Positions 32,766 to 41,635 of a stretch of DNA of 64,000 bases are shown here, in pieces. The stretch spans positions 124,001 to 188,000 of the forward strand of contig NZ_FOYF01000003.1 of assembly GCF_900115925.1 (NCBI RefSeq). The letters run 5' to 3'. The position numbers were made by a program, and so were the translations under genes. Origin of the DNA: Bacillus sp. cl95. Lineage in GTDB: Bacteria; Bacillota; Bacilli; Bacillales; Cytobacillaceae. Each line of letters begins with the position of its first letter. The first letter of the stretch is position 1. The notes beneath the pieces were generated by a model, which saw only the letters and a list, made by a program, of their open reading frames with translations, was not told the DNA's origin and ran no database searches.

Positions 32766-32858
32766 TGAATTAAGGTACGATAGAACCCTGTACTTAGGAA
32801 TCCCCCACTTCAAGGAACGTTAGTGAGTAAGTGGGGGTAGTTCAAGAAGATAAGTTGG
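32660..32858 (+). ncRNA. Predicted omega-RNA (reRNA) from the right end
   Basis: By analogy with ISDra2 and related elements, the 3' part of tnpB plus the right-end hairpin (cccccactt...aagtgggggt) forms the scaffold. The ~16 nt just outside the element (starting caagaagataagttgg) would form the guide. Boundaries are inferred from family knowledge only. Confidence 0.4.
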
Positions 32859-33220
32859 TATTGGTCGATTTAAAGGATAGAGGTTGGGATTTTCCAGGAG
32901 GTCATATTGAATTAGGAGAAGAACCAGAAGCATGCTTCAAACGAGAAACTTTAGAAGAAGCGTATGTAGAGGGTCATTGTGAACTTTTAGGTTATATCAT
33001 TGTGGACCACAGTGATAATAATGATTGGATAGAAGATGGTAAATATCCTAAGGTGGGATATCAGGTGTTTTATAAAATGTCGGTTGATCAATTACATGGA
33101 TTTGATGCACAATATGAATCTACACAACGAATTCTAATAGATCCAAATCTAGTCTCTCAGTATCACCACAAATGGAATACTCTTTATCAAGAAATATTTG
33201 ATGCATGTACTGCATCATAA
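32831..33220 (+). pseudogene. NUDIX hydrolase, C-terminal part (interrupted)
   Basis: The frame contains an intact NUDIX box (GGHIELGEEPEACFKRETLEEA; last Gly is Ala) followed by the rest of the domain. The first ~38 residues are separated by the TnpB element. A GTG at 32831 formed by the element's right end could start a ~129-residue product, but no good ribosome site is visible and the first beta strands would be lost. Confidence 0.8.
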
Positions 33221-33322
33221 TAAAGATAGAAGAAAATCAGCTTTATATTATTTTGAAACTTCTTAACCTGTAAAACGTATGAAGGGGATAAGTTATTTGT
33301 TAGGAAGGAAGAGGGGAAGTAC

Positions 33323-34006
33323 TTGAAACTACTAAGGACCAACACAAGTATGAAATTTTTTCTATTTGTTTCGCTGGCGGTGATACTCGTTAACATTCCG
33401 ATACTCGGCAATTATGTCGGTGTTATTAATACGTTGATTCATGAGTCAGGACATGCCCTTATTGCCTTAATTGGAGGAGATGTACAAAAGATTGGGTTAT
33501 TTGTGAATACTGAAGGGGTAACATATACCACGCATACTTCGTGGTTCGGGGGGTTCTTCACAGGAATTGCCGGTTATGTTTTTTCCTCCTTTTTTGCTTT
33601 CATTTGTTTCTGGTTGATTGGTAAACGGAAATACAAGCTTCTTATGTTTATTTTACTCGGATTTATTTTTATGAATTTAGTGTTTTGGGTACGGAATTTT
33701 TATGGGATATTCTGGTTGATTACATTTGGTGCTGGTTTTTTACTGATGGTATGGAAAGCACCACAGAACTTTAATCAATCCGTTTTACTTTTGATTGCTG
33801 CAGTCCTACTTGTTGAGTCCCTTACTTCATCTTTTGAAATTTTACTTCTAAGCTTCATCCAACCTGCTTCTGCGGGGGATGCAACAGGTTTGGCACACTC
33901 TACCATTTTCATACCAGCTCAAGTCTGGGGAATTTTTTTCATGCTTCAGTCACTTTGGTTTTGTTGGTTTGGCTTGAAAAAGGGCATATTTAGATTAGAA
34001 AGATAA
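33323..34006 (+). CDS. M50-like (site-2-protease family) membrane metallopeptidase
   Basis: The 227-residue product has six or so membrane segments and the zinc motif HESGH (LIHESGHALIAL, about residues 39-50). A later Asp/Asn-containing segment is less clear. The protein is smaller than SpoIVFB or RseP and belongs to the 'M50 family metallopeptidase' group seen in Bacillus, function unknown. TTG 33323 follows GGAAGAGGGGAAG. The next gene starts 21 bp downstream, suggesting a shared transcript. Confidence 0.83.
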   Translation: MKLLRTNTSMKFFLFVSLAVILVNIPILGNYVGVINTLIHESGHALIALIGGDVQKIGLFVNTEGVTYTTHTSWFGGFFTGIAGYVFSSFFAFICFWLIGKRKYKLLMFILLGFIFMNLVFWVRNFYGIFWLITFGAGFLLMVWKAPQNFNQSVLLLIAAVLLVESLTSSFEILLLSFIQPASAGDATGLAHSTIFIPAQVWGIFFMLQSLWFCWFGLKKGIFRLER

Positions 34007-34026
34007 AAGAGAATAGAGGACATGGG

Positions 34027-34632
34027 ATGATTTTTCTTTATTATGTATTATTATTTTTAGTAGCATTTGTTTTAGGGTTTTTTAACATTTCACCCTGGAT
34101 CACGGGAATCATCTTGTTTTGTGGATTTTATATTCTACTTTTACAAAGAAATCCACTGTTATTTGGAAAAGATACAGAAAAGATGGTCCTTTATCTAAAA
34201 AATTCCAAACAAGCTTATCTTCAGTTTTTATATCATATTTTTCACGATGATCTGGAAAGCGCAGAAAGACCGTTGATGAAAGTGAAATCAAAAGTACATC
34301 GCCGAATTGGTGAAGTGATGATATTTTCTAAACAAAAGCGCTATGATGAAGCAAAACAAGCCATCTCTGAGATGAAAGACAATTATGTGAAATGGTATTA
34401 TCGTGCAGCCATTGCCCTTGAAGAAAGAGACTATGATACATATCGAGAGTGCTTACCAAAAATCAATAATGAAACATATCGGATTTTGATAGAAGCTGAA
34501 GAAAAACGAACATATGGGCATATAGAGGAAGCTCTAAAGATCGTGAAATTGCAGATACCTAAGCTGAGAGGAATCAAATTACTTTCCGCTGTCCATTATC
34601 TGGATGAATTGGAAAAGGAAAAGATTCATTGA
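34027..34632 (+). CDS. Membrane-anchored helical-repeat protein, unknown function
   Basis: Two membrane helices (about 3-20 and 22-38) are followed by a cytosolic, wholly alpha-helical region of ~160 residues that reads like degenerate TPR or HEAT hairpins (DLESAERPLMKV, RYDEAKQAISEM, ERDYDTYRECLPKI, HIEEALKIV). I do not recognise a named family. Probable co-transcription with the M50-like peptidase suggests an accessory scaffold role; this is inference. Confidence 0.75.
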   Translation: MIFLYYVLLFLVAFVLGFFNISPWITGIILFCGFYILLLQRNPLLFGKDTEKMVLYLKNSKQAYLQFLYHIFHDDLESAERPLMKVKSKVHRRIGEVMIFSKQKRYDEAKQAISEMKDNYVKWYYRAAIALEERDYDTYRECLPKINNETYRILIEAEEKRTYGHIEEALKIVKLQIPKLRGIKLLSAVHYLDELEKEKIH

Positions 34633-34651
34633 GCAATCCTATAATAAATGT

Positions 34652-34679
34652 AAAACCCCCTCAAAATAAGGGGGTTTTG
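34652..34679. terminator. Bidirectional terminator
   Basis: Stem aaaaccccct / agggggtttt between convergent genes. Confidence 0.9.
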
Positions 34680-34688
34680 CTCATTCTT

Positions 34689-35510
34689 TTAACTTAATAA
34701 ATTCTTCAATGACTCTTGTAAAGTTCCTTTAACCGCTGCTTTTTCAAAAGCGATACCTGTATGAATCATGGTTCTGACAAGTTCTGGACGTAAGCCGGTG
34801 ATTATAGGTTTTGCTCCCATCATAGCTACGCCTCTTAATACTTTTTGGAAGTGGTCAATATCGTTCATTTCCATCTCTGCAATACCTGATAAGTCAAAAA
34901 TCAAAGTTTGCACCTTGAGTTTTGCAATATCCATTAGTACTTTTTCTTCGATGATTCTCATACGGTAAGAGTCCATAATCCCTATCAATGGAAGGACTGC
35001 GACAGAAGGGCTTATAGGGATGATTGGAACGGAAAGATGCTCAACCATTTGTCTTTGGGTATTAAGTAATTCATCTTTATAACTCGAAAAACTAATGAAG
35101 AAAGTGTTTAAAAATTGATCGATTCTATCATTAATTTTCTTTTCTAATGCGAAGAACTCCTCACGCTTTGTATTGGCGTTATTCAATTTATCAAATTGAT
35201 AAAGGAAATGCCAAAGCGTTCTTCTAATGGCTTGAACCCACTCCAATTTAAAAGAGAGTGATAATGAATGATGAGCCCATGCAATCCCTTCAATTTCTGC
35301 AAAAGCGACAAGTTCTTCTTCTTTTTGATTAATGACGTATTGGGATAATTTCCCTGCGTTCTTCAACAAATCTATATTTCCTTTTAGTAAAATCTCTTGA
35401 ATTTTTGAGGCCACATTAACGGCTTCTGATAAAAGCTTTTTCTCAAATTGTTCTTTGTTTTCAGTAATGAATGCAGTCACGTCAGCTGCTTTGTAATATT
35501 CTGTTTCCAT
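34689..35510 (-). CDS. Second RsbR-like STAS-domain protein
   Basis: The 273-residue product has the same layout as the gene at 11726: helical N-terminal sensor region and C-terminal STAS domain (VPIIPISPSVAVLPLIGIMD, then TGLRPELVRTMIHTGIA). Aligned by eye to RsbRA, the second phospho-threonine is kept (VRTMI) but the first is replaced by Met (EMEMND). The start is ambiguous among GTG 35519, TTG 35513 and ATG 35510, all close to AGAGGAGA; ATG is listed. It probably feeds into sigma-B or a similar partner-switching pathway. Confidence 0.8.
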   Translation of the reverse strand: METEYYKAADVTAFITENKEQFEKKLLSEAVNVASKIQEILLKGNIDLLKNAGKLSQYVINQKEEELVAFAEIEGIAWAHHSLSLSFKLEWVQAIRRTLWHFLYQFDKLNNANTKREEFFALEKKINDRIDQFLNTFFISFSSYKDELLNTQRQMVEHLSVPIIPISPSVAVLPLIGIMDSYRMRIIEEKVLMDIAKLKVQTLIFDLSGIAEMEMNDIDHFQKVLRGVAMMGAKPIITGLRPELVRTMIHTGIAFEKAAVKGTLQESLKNLLS

Positions 35511-35760
35511 CAATGACACTCTCCTCTTGGGTTTGAAAAAGTAATGATATATGGTATTTCTCCATAAAAGATATGTCTTTTAAAAGGAAAACAATTCCTA
35601 TAAACATTATCGACATAGTAAAAACAAAAATCAACTAAAATGAATTTTGCTTTATTTGTTCATCATCAGATGATATTGGGAAAATTTCTAGAATGCTTTA
35701 AAAGGGTTTTTATGGGAGGGGATGGAATTAACTACTCTAGTACTAACTAGGGGGGAATTT

Positions 35761-36084
35761 ATGTCGGTAACATCAGAACTTCAAAATCTTGCAGAAAAAA
35801 TGAATGCTTATCCCGTCCATATTGAACATGAAAAGGATCGCGTTTTTCAAGTCGATTTACCAAATTGTTCATTGCAAATTAAGCTTCAAGCTGGGAGAGT
35901 TGAAATCGATGAATCGATTTCTGCTGAACCAAATGTAACTTTGAAGCTTACAGAAGAAAACTTTTCAAAGCTTCTCAAAGGTGAACTTAATACAACGATT
36001 GCATTCATGACTGGTGGACTGAAAGTGGAGGGGAGCATGGGACTCGCCTTAAAGCTTCAGGAAATCCTTCGAAATTACCAATAA
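35761..36084 (+). CDS. SCP2 sterol-binding-domain protein
   Basis: The 107-residue product is a single SCP2-like domain: LQIKLQAGRVEID, EPNVTLKLTEENFSKLLKGEL, then AFMTGGLKVEGSMGLALKLQ, which is the usual C-terminal signature. SCP2 domains have a hydrophobic tunnel that binds lipids or acyl chains. ATG 35761 follows AGGGGGGAATTT; a longer frame to 35722 lacks a ribosome site. The lipid partner is unknown. Confidence 0.88.
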   Translation: MSVTSELQNLAEKMNAYPVHIEHEKDRVFQVDLPNCSLQIKLQAGRVEIDESISAEPNVTLKLTEENFSKLLKGELNTTIAFMTGGLKVEGSMGLALKLQEILRNYQ

Positions 36085-36098
36085 GCAACATGAGGAAC

Positions 36099-36136
36099 CG
36101 AAAAAGCATCAGCAAGATGCCGATGCTTTCTCGGTT
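36099..36136. terminator. Bidirectional terminator
   Basis: Stem ccgaaaaagcatc / gatgctttctcgg between convergent genes. Confidence 0.85.
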
Positions 36137-36141
36137 TAATT

Positions 36142-37104
36142 TTATGAGTTAACCAATGCTCGCACAACGTCCTGGTCGAATACTTTTTTTACGTGTTCTG
36201 GTAGTGTTAAGTAAACGAGGCCATTACCCTCGATTTTAGGCGAATTTCCTAGTGGTACGGTCCTTTTGATTAACTGAGCGTACAATTCAGGCTCAGTTAG
36301 TTCACGTTGAAAGTTTGAATTAGACAGTACCTTTAACAAAGCTAAGGATCCGGCCACATGGGGTGTTGCCATAGATGTTCCGCTCAGTGTCGCATACTTC
36401 CCATTTAGGTAGGTTGAGGTTACTTTTTCTCCAGGTGCAACAACATCTACTTGGTTGTTGGAGTTCGTAAAGTCTGAAGAATGTCGTTCAAGGTCGATAG
36501 CACCAACGCAGATGACTTCATTATAACAACCAGGATAGCCCAACTCATCTGTTGAATCATTGCCGTCGCCTTCATTCCCTGCAGCACATACAACAAGGAT
36601 TTGTGCATTCACAGCCTCTATGATCACATCATGTAGTTCTTTGACGTCGGAAGGTCCTCCTAACGACATACTGATGATATCTACTTTTTGTTCAATGGCG
36701 AAGCGAATGGCTTTGATGATCCAGTCATACTTTCCAGAACCATTCTTACCCAAAACCTTTAAGATTAAGAGACTCGCCTCTGGCGCTACTCCCGCAACAC
36801 CTGTAAGGTTCATACTTGCAGCAATTGTTCCTGCGACATGAGTTCCATGCCCGTTATAATCCTCAAATTTTTCAGGATCTCCGTCGTCATCCGTTGTAAA
36901 ATTTCTTCCGGCGATGATGCGATCCTTTAAATCGGGATGGTCCGTGTCGCATCCAGTATCCAGAACCGCTACTGTAATCCCTTTACCTCTTGTTTCGTTC
37001 CAGATTTCTGGAGCTTGAATGATTTCAACTCCTTGTGGTATTTCATTCACCATTTCCAGCTGCTCTACCAATTCGTACGGGATCAAATGTACATAGTTTT
37101 CCAT
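36142..37104 (-). CDS. isp: Intracellular subtilisin-type serine protease
   Basis: The 320-residue product is an S8 peptidase with D49 (VLDTGCD), H86 (NGHGTHVAGT) and S244 (SGTSMATPH). There is no signal peptide. Instead it has the short N-terminal extension LIPYELVEQ...IPQGVEII, characteristic of intracellular subtilisins (IspA), in which the LIPY/F motif blocks the active site until cleaved. Members appear in stationary phase and degrade cytosolic proteins. CTAGGAGGGAGAAAT precedes the ATG. Confidence 0.93.
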   Translation of the reverse strand: MENYVHLIPYELVEQLEMVNEIPQGVEIIQAPEIWNETRGKGITVAVLDTGCDTDHPDLKDRIIAGRNFTTDDDGDPEKFEDYNGHGTHVAGTIAASMNLTGVAGVAPEASLLILKVLGKNGSGKYDWIIKAIRFAIEQKVDIISMSLGGPSDVKELHDVIIEAVNAQILVVCAAGNEGDGNDSTDELGYPGCYNEVICVGAIDLERHSSDFTNSNNQVDVVAPGEKVTSTYLNGKYATLSGTSMATPHVAGSLALLKVLSNSNFQRELTEPELYAQLIKRTVPLGNSPKIEGNGLVYLTLPEHVKKVFDQDVVRALVNS

Positions 37105-37344
37105 ATTTCTCCCTCCTAGAATAAAAGATAGTTAGCAAGCTCTTGATGTTAATAGGTATGATAGCATTATTCTGAATTTTTAGATATATTAAAAAGATAC
37201 TATTTTTAATAGAGTGATTGGGAAAAAAATATTGATGTTTGCTTTTCGTCTATAAGAATTTCTTATATTGTTCAATAAAAAGTTGATTATATGAACTTTA
37301 GATATATGGTGCTAAAATTTTCTTATAAGATAGGGGGAATGATC

Positions 37345-37803
37345 ATGTTTACTCTTAAACCAATTGCAACCGTGAAAAATGACCGTAAAGAAATTGCTGA
37401 TGATTTTTGGGGAGAGGTAATCTCAGTTATCGAACTAGATTCGGATATTGATGAGCGTAGTTTGGATGGAATTGAGAGCTTCTCACATGTAGAAGTATTT
37501 TATGTTTTTGATCGGGTTTCGGATGATAAAGTTGAATACGGTGCACGACACCCGAGAAATAATCAAGACTGGCCTGAGATAGGGATTTTCGCACAAAGAG
37601 GAAAGAACCGTCCAAATAAATTAGGTGCGACAATTGTGAAAGTTTTAAAACATGAAGGAAGACTTCTGACTGTAGTAGGACTTGATGCCATTGATGGGAC
37701 ACCAGTCGTTGATTTAAAGCCAGTCATGAAAGAATTTTTGCCAAGAGAAGAAGTCTTTCAGCCAAATTGGTCATCAGAATTGATGGCGGATTATTGGAAG
37801 TAG
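37345..37803 (+). CDS. TsaA/TrmO-like SAM-dependent methyltransferase domain protein
   Basis: The 152-residue product is a TsaA (YaeB/TrmO N-terminal) domain: FTLKPIATVKNDR, FSHVEVFYVFD, ARHPRNNQDWPEIGIFAQRGKNRPN and GLDAIDGTPVVDLKP. TrmO methylates N6-threonylcarbamoyl-adenosine in tRNA. This protein is shorter than E. coli TrmO and lacks its C-terminal domain, and the fingerprint RPN with preceding R-x-K is retained. ATG 37345 follows TAGGGGGAATGATC. Confidence 0.85.
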   Translation: MFTLKPIATVKNDRKEIADDFWGEVISVIELDSDIDERSLDGIESFSHVEVFYVFDRVSDDKVEYGARHPRNNQDWPEIGIFAQRGKNRPNKLGATIVKVLKHEGRLLTVVGLDAIDGTPVVDLKPVMKEFLPREEVFQPNWSSELMADYWK

Positions 37804-38027
37804 AGAGCCAAAAGCAAAGATGGTAACTATGAACTAAAGGCTCATGAAACAACAGATAAAGAATGATTTTGGAAGGAGCATATCAAAAGTGATAAGCTTC
37901 TTTTTTTTTCATAAAAATAGAAGCAGCATTTATATTAAGTACATGGTTCATACAATGGATTGACCAAACTGTTCACGATTTGTTACCTTTAGGTCACATA
38001 TTAAAATTATACAAAGAGATGGTGAGA

Positions 38028-38276
38028 ATGAATAGTGTAGTTCTGGCTGACATATTTAAAGCATTGTCTCATCCTTCACGGGTTGAGATATTGGATTTCC
38101 TAAAAACAGGGCCTTTGACCACAGGAGACTTAAGTAATAAGTTTAATGTTTCTAGGTATGCCGTCATGAAACATTTACAAATACTCGAGGACTGTGGTCT
38201 AGTGATTGTTCGAAGGAAAGGAAGAACGCGTCTAAATTACCTGAATGCTGGGTTTCTAAATATCAGTCAAATTTAG
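38028..38276 (+). pseudogene. ArsR-family regulator with frameshifted C-terminus
   Basis: The 82-residue frame is an ArsR/SmtB winged helix (ADIFKALSHPSRVEILDFL, LSNKFNVSRYAVMKHLQIL). It ends abruptly after RTRLNYLNA with an unrelated tail and stop. The expected C-terminal helix (WVSKYQSNLAASLLNLRDEA) is present in another frame from 38249, and that frame runs open into the following SRPBCC gene. A small deletion with frameshift at about 38247 explains this. The DNA-binding part is intact, so the short product may still fold. Confidence 0.75.
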
Positions 38277-38335
38277 CCGCATCATTACTAAATTTAAGAG
38301 ATGAGGCTGAGAAATTGGAAAAGGGAGAGAGGGAT

Positions 38336-38788
38336 ATGAAAAAAATGAAAATTGATTCATTTCAAATTGAACAAGAAATTACAATTGAGGCTTCAAGAGA
38401 AACTGTGTATAAAGCTTTGACCGCAGAAATTGATAAATGGTGGACTTTCCGTTTAGGAGAGAATGAATCGAAACTCAGTATTGATCCAAAAATAAACGGA
38501 CTTTTCTTTGAAGATTGGGGTAATGGGGAAGGTGCTGTTTGGGGGACAATTACTTATCTAAAGGAAAACGAAGAAATTCGACTAAATGGTATTTTAGGAA
38601 TGAAAGGTGCTGTAAACAGCTATTACTCTTATAGATTGGAAACAGTCGGGAATGCTACTGTCTTAAAATTGTCGCATGAAGCTATTGGCTTTCTAGAGCC
38701 GCATTGGGAGGAAGCACACAAACATGGTTGGAACGAACTGCTACAACAAAATCTAAAAACTTATATTGAAAAAAGTGAGGGACTTTAA
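38336..38788 (+). CDS. SRPBCC/AHSA1-domain protein
   Basis: The 150-residue product is an Aha1/START-like domain (FQIEQEITIEASRETVYKALT, GGLFFEDWG-like region, then HEAIGF and GWNELL). These form a hydrophobic ligand cavity; ligands are usually unknown. ATG 38336 follows GGGAGAGAGGG. The frame is open upstream through the ArsR C-terminal remnant, so the original gene may have been an ArsR-AHSA1 fusion. It is followed after 2 bp by another SRPBCC gene. Confidence 0.8.
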   Translation: MKKMKIDSFQIEQEITIEASRETVYKALTAEIDKWWTFRLGENESKLSIDPKINGLFFEDWGNGEGAVWGTITYLKENEEIRLNGILGMKGAVNSYYSYRLETVGNATVLKLSHEAIGFLEPHWEEAHKHGWNELLQQNLKTYIEKSEGL

Positions 38789-38790
38789 TT

Positions 38791-39231
38791 TTGGTAGACG
38801 TTCTAACTGAAATCATCATTGATTGTCCAAAATCGAAGGTATCAGATTACGCTGCAAATCCTGATACAGCGCCTGAATGGTATGTCAATATTAAATCCTC
38901 AGAATGGAAAACGCCTAAACCGTTAACTGTCGGTTCGAAAATTGCTTTTAAGGCGGAATATCTAGGTAAAGAGCTTGCCTATATTTATGAGATTGTTGAT
39001 TATTTACCTGGAGTAAGGCTGACTATGCAAACAGCTCAAGGACCTTTTCCGATGGAAACAACATATACCTGGGAATCTGTCGATGTAAATCGTACAAAAA
39101 TGACTTTACGCAATAAAGGAATTCCTAGTGGTTTCTCAATATTTTTCTCTCCAGTTATGTCTCTAATGATGAAAAAGACAAATCAAAAGGATCTAAAGAA
39201 AATTAAAGCGATTCTTGAAAGTGAGAAATAA
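38791..39231 (+). CDS. SRPBCC (polyketide-cyclase/START-like) protein
   Basis: The 146-residue product has the START-like pattern (VLTEIIIDCPKSKVSDYAANPD..., GSKIAFKAEYLGKELAYIYEIVDYLPG) and a helical C-terminus. TTG 38791 has GAGGGA about 9 nt upstream. It is tightly linked to the preceding AHSA1 gene, and the two may act on related ligands under the (now damaged) ArsR regulator. No substrate can be inferred. Confidence 0.82.
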   Translation: MVDVLTEIIIDCPKSKVSDYAANPDTAPEWYVNIKSSEWKTPKPLTVGSKIAFKAEYLGKELAYIYEIVDYLPGVRLTMQTAQGPFPMETTYTWESVDVNRTKMTLRNKGIPSGFSIFFSPVMSLMMKKTNQKDLKKIKAILESEK

Positions 39232-39331
39232 TTAGCGAACTAGGCGAACTTATCTGTTATAAGTTCGATTATTTTTTCTAATGGGAATGTGGTTAATTTT
39301 TGGAAAATTCAGTTCCAAGCATATTTAGGCA

Positions 39332-39412
39332 AAATCCCGTCAAATATCTAAAAAACCCGTCATATATTCAAAAATTCACGTCAAAAATGTAAGAAATCCC
39401 GTCAAATCATTT
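39332..39412. repeat. Four-copy 20/21-bp imperfect tandem array
   Basis: The core CCCGTCA (CACGTCA once) recurs at 39336, 39356, 39377 and 39398 with A-rich flanks, for example aaatcccgtcaaatatctaa. Periods are 20, 21 and 21 bp. The array lies between convergent genes with no coding function visible, like the array at 17637 but with a different unit. Confidence 0.8.
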
Positions 39413-39436
39413 TGAACACATTTTTGAGGTGATACA

Positions 39437-39471
39437 AAAAGGAGCTCATCCCATTGGATAAGCTCCTTTTA
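39437..39471. terminator. Bidirectional terminator
   Basis: Stem aaaaggagct / agctcctttt downstream of the luciferase-like gene on the minus strand. Confidence 0.8.
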
Positions 39472-39472
39472 T

Positions 39473-40477
39473 CTAATTTTGAAAGGCATCGGCAACAATC
39501 TTAAATGAATTCAATCGTTCTTGGTGGTCAAAAATACTAGAATTGATGATCATTTCATCAGCTTGCGTTTCATCTAAGAAATTTTGCAGCTTTTCCTTAA
39601 CGGTTTCTGGACTTCCTACGATTGAAGATCCGAGACGACCATCTAGAAGAGACAATTCGTATTCGCTAGCAATTTCTCTTATGTTTTCTACAGGTGGCTG
39701 CAACTGTCCAGGCGTATTTCTCAACAGTTGCAGGAATTGTTGCTGCATGGAAGTGGAAAGCCACTTCGCTTTTTCATCTGTATCGGCTGCAATTACATTC
39801 ACACCGACCATTACATACGGCTCCTCGAGTAATTCAGATGGACGGAAGTTTTGACGGTATAATTTTAAAGCAGGTAACGTATTTTCTGGTGAAAAATGAC
39901 TTGCAAAAGAGAATGGCAATCCCAGTTGTCCAGCTAACTGTGCACTGAACCCACTTGAACCTAACAACCAAATCGGAACGTTAAGTCCTTCTCCAGGAAT
40001 AGCACGAACTGGAGAGTTACCAGTTGGATTAAAGTATTCGCGAAGTTCATCTAGTTGTTCAGGGAAATCATGGCCATCACTTCGACGATCCCGTCGCAAT
40101 GCTTGCGCAGTGATATGATCGGTTCCTGGTGCACGACCTAAACCAAGGTCGATTCGACCAGGGAAAAGAGACTCAAGAGTACCGAATTGCTCGGCGATGA
40201 CTAATGGTGCATGGTTTGGAAGCATAATGCCACCTGAACCCACACGAATGGTGTTTGTGCCTGCAGCGACATGGCCAATCACAACAGACGTAGCGGAACT
40301 TGCAATCCCCGGCATTCCGTGATGCTCAGCCAGCCAGAAGCGATTGTATCCCCATTTTTCTGTATGTTGAGCCACATCTAATGTATTTTTTAAAGCATCA
40401 GCTGCCGTAAATCCTTGCTTAATTGGTGAGAGATCAAGGACCGAATACTTTATATCATGTAATTGTTTTTTTGACAT
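39473..40477 (-). CDS. LLM-class flavin-dependent oxidoreductase
   Basis: The 334-residue product is a bacterial-luciferase-like TIM-barrel monooxygenase: [69 protein letters not shown] and [16 protein letters not shown]. It belongs to the MsnO8/YwcH-like group that uses FMNH2 supplied by a reductase. The substrate is unknown. A moderate ribosome site (GAAAGAAGAG) precedes the ATG. It is monocistronic. Confidence 0.92.
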   Translation of the reverse strand: MSKKQLHDIKYSVLDLSPIKQGFTAADALKNTLDVAQHTEKWGYNRFWLAEHHGMPGIASSATSVVIGHVAAGTNTIRVGSGGIMLPNHAPLVIAEQFGTLESLFPGRIDLGLGRAPGTDHITAQALRRDRRSDGHDFPEQLDELREYFNPTGNSPVRAIPGEGLNVPIWLLGSSGFSAQLAGQLGLPFSFASHFSPENTLPALKLYRQNFRPSELLEEPYVMVGVNVIAADTDEKAKWLSTSMQQQFLQLLRNTPGQLQPPVENIREIASEYELSLLDGRLGSSIVGSPETVKEKLQNFLDETQADEMIINSSIFDHQERLNSFKIVADAFQN

Positions 40478-40740
40478 ATTTGTCTCTTCTTTCTCATTTG
40501 AATTCTAAAGGGTAGATATTATCAGGTTCCCCAATGAAATGATTTTAACAAGAATTCTTCGTGTATCAAAATAAAAAGTCTTGAAGTTAAGATAATTTAT
40601 CAAAGGAAATCTAGAATAAGCTAAATACTTTTATGATTGTTCCTACTTATATACACTATGAGCATCTTCTTGTCTGGTGGATTAAGGATTTATAAACAAA
40701 GGTAAAACATAATAAGGCAAAAAAGAAAGGATGAATCTCA

Positions 40741-41487
40741 GTGTCAGGAAAGTTTAACAATCAAACGGTTATTGTTACTGGAGCGTCACAAGGAATCGGC
40801 GAAGGCATTGCTAAATCGTTTGCTAAACAGGGTGCCATCGTTGTTATAGCTGATGTTAATGAAGAAAGAGGCATAAAAGTTCAAATGAACATTGCTCAAG
40901 ATGGTGGGAAAGCTTACTTTTTTCAGACAGATGTTAAAGAAGAAAAGGAAATCATTTCTCTTATGGATATGGTAATTCAGCAGTTCGGAAAAATTGATAT
41001 CTTAGTGAATAATGCAGGGAAAGTACTTTTTAAGTCCCTTTTGGAACTGTCTGTTGATGAATGGGATGACGTGATTTCTACGAATCTGCGTAGTGTATTC
41101 ATTGCTTCGAGGGAAGCGGGTAAGAGGATGACAGAAGGTGGAAGAATCATCAATATGGCTTCAACCAGGGCATTTATGTCCGAACCAAATTCCGAATCCT
41201 ACTCAGCGTCCAAAGGTGGGATTGTGGCTCTTACTCACTCTTTAGCCGCCTCATTGCATACTAAAGGTATTACCGTGAATTGTGTTAGTCCTGGCTGGAT
41301 TCAAACTGAAAATTACGATGAATTGACAGAGAAAGACCATTCCCAGCATTGGTCGAACCGAGTTGGCAAACCTGAAGATATCGCTAAGGCTTGCCTCTAT
41401 CTAGCGGATCCAGAGAATAATTTCATCAATGGGCAAAATATTATCATAGACGGTGGCATGACGAAAAAAATGATTTATGAGGAATAA
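40741..41487 (+). CDS. SDR-family oxidoreductase
   Basis: The 248-residue product is a classical SDR: TGASQGIGEGIA for cofactor binding, NNAG, Ser in INMASTRAF and YSASK. An Asp after strand 2 (VIADVNEE) indicates NAD preference. The C-terminal GQNIIIDGGMTKKM matches the glucose-dehydrogenase/FabG-like group. GTG 40741 follows AAAGAAAGGATG. The substrate is unknown. Confidence 0.9.
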   Translation: MSGKFNNQTVIVTGASQGIGEGIAKSFAKQGAIVVIADVNEERGIKVQMNIAQDGGKAYFFQTDVKEEKEIISLMDMVIQQFGKIDILVNNAGKVLFKSLLELSVDEWDDVISTNLRSVFIASREAGKRMTEGGRIINMASTRAFMSEPNSESYSASKGGIVALTHSLAASLHTKGITVNCVSPGWIQTENYDELTEKDHSQHWSNRVGKPEDIAKACLYLADPENNFINGQNIIIDGGMTKKMIYEE

Positions 41488-41509
41488 TTCTCGATGTGCT
41501 GTATACCGT

Positions 41510-41540
41510 GGGGCTCTCTAGTTATAGAGGGCCTCCTTTA
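41510..41540 (+). terminator. Probable terminator
   Basis: Imperfect stem ggggctctcta / tagagggcctcc followed by TTTATG. Confidence 0.5.
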
Positions 41541-41635
41541 TGTTTTGGGAAATTTCTACCACAAGTATTTATTTCAATTCCATATTCATACTGGTAAAAT
41601 ATGTTTGATAGAAGTCAATAGTAAGGAGAATATCG

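Larger units (their letters stand above)
31493..32842 (+). mobile_element. IS200/IS605-type element carrying only tnpB (IS1341-like)
   Basis: About 1.35 kb separates the two halves of a NUDIX gene. It contains one gene, tnpB, and no Y1 transposase tnpA. The left end has palindromic segments (gaagactccctcttc; ataaggggga...ttccccttat). The right end has the hairpin cccccactt / aagtgggggt, typical of the family. Such elements insert beside a short T-rich target without duplication; the left flank reads TTTTTAT. End positions are accurate only to about 10 bp. Confidence 0.8.
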
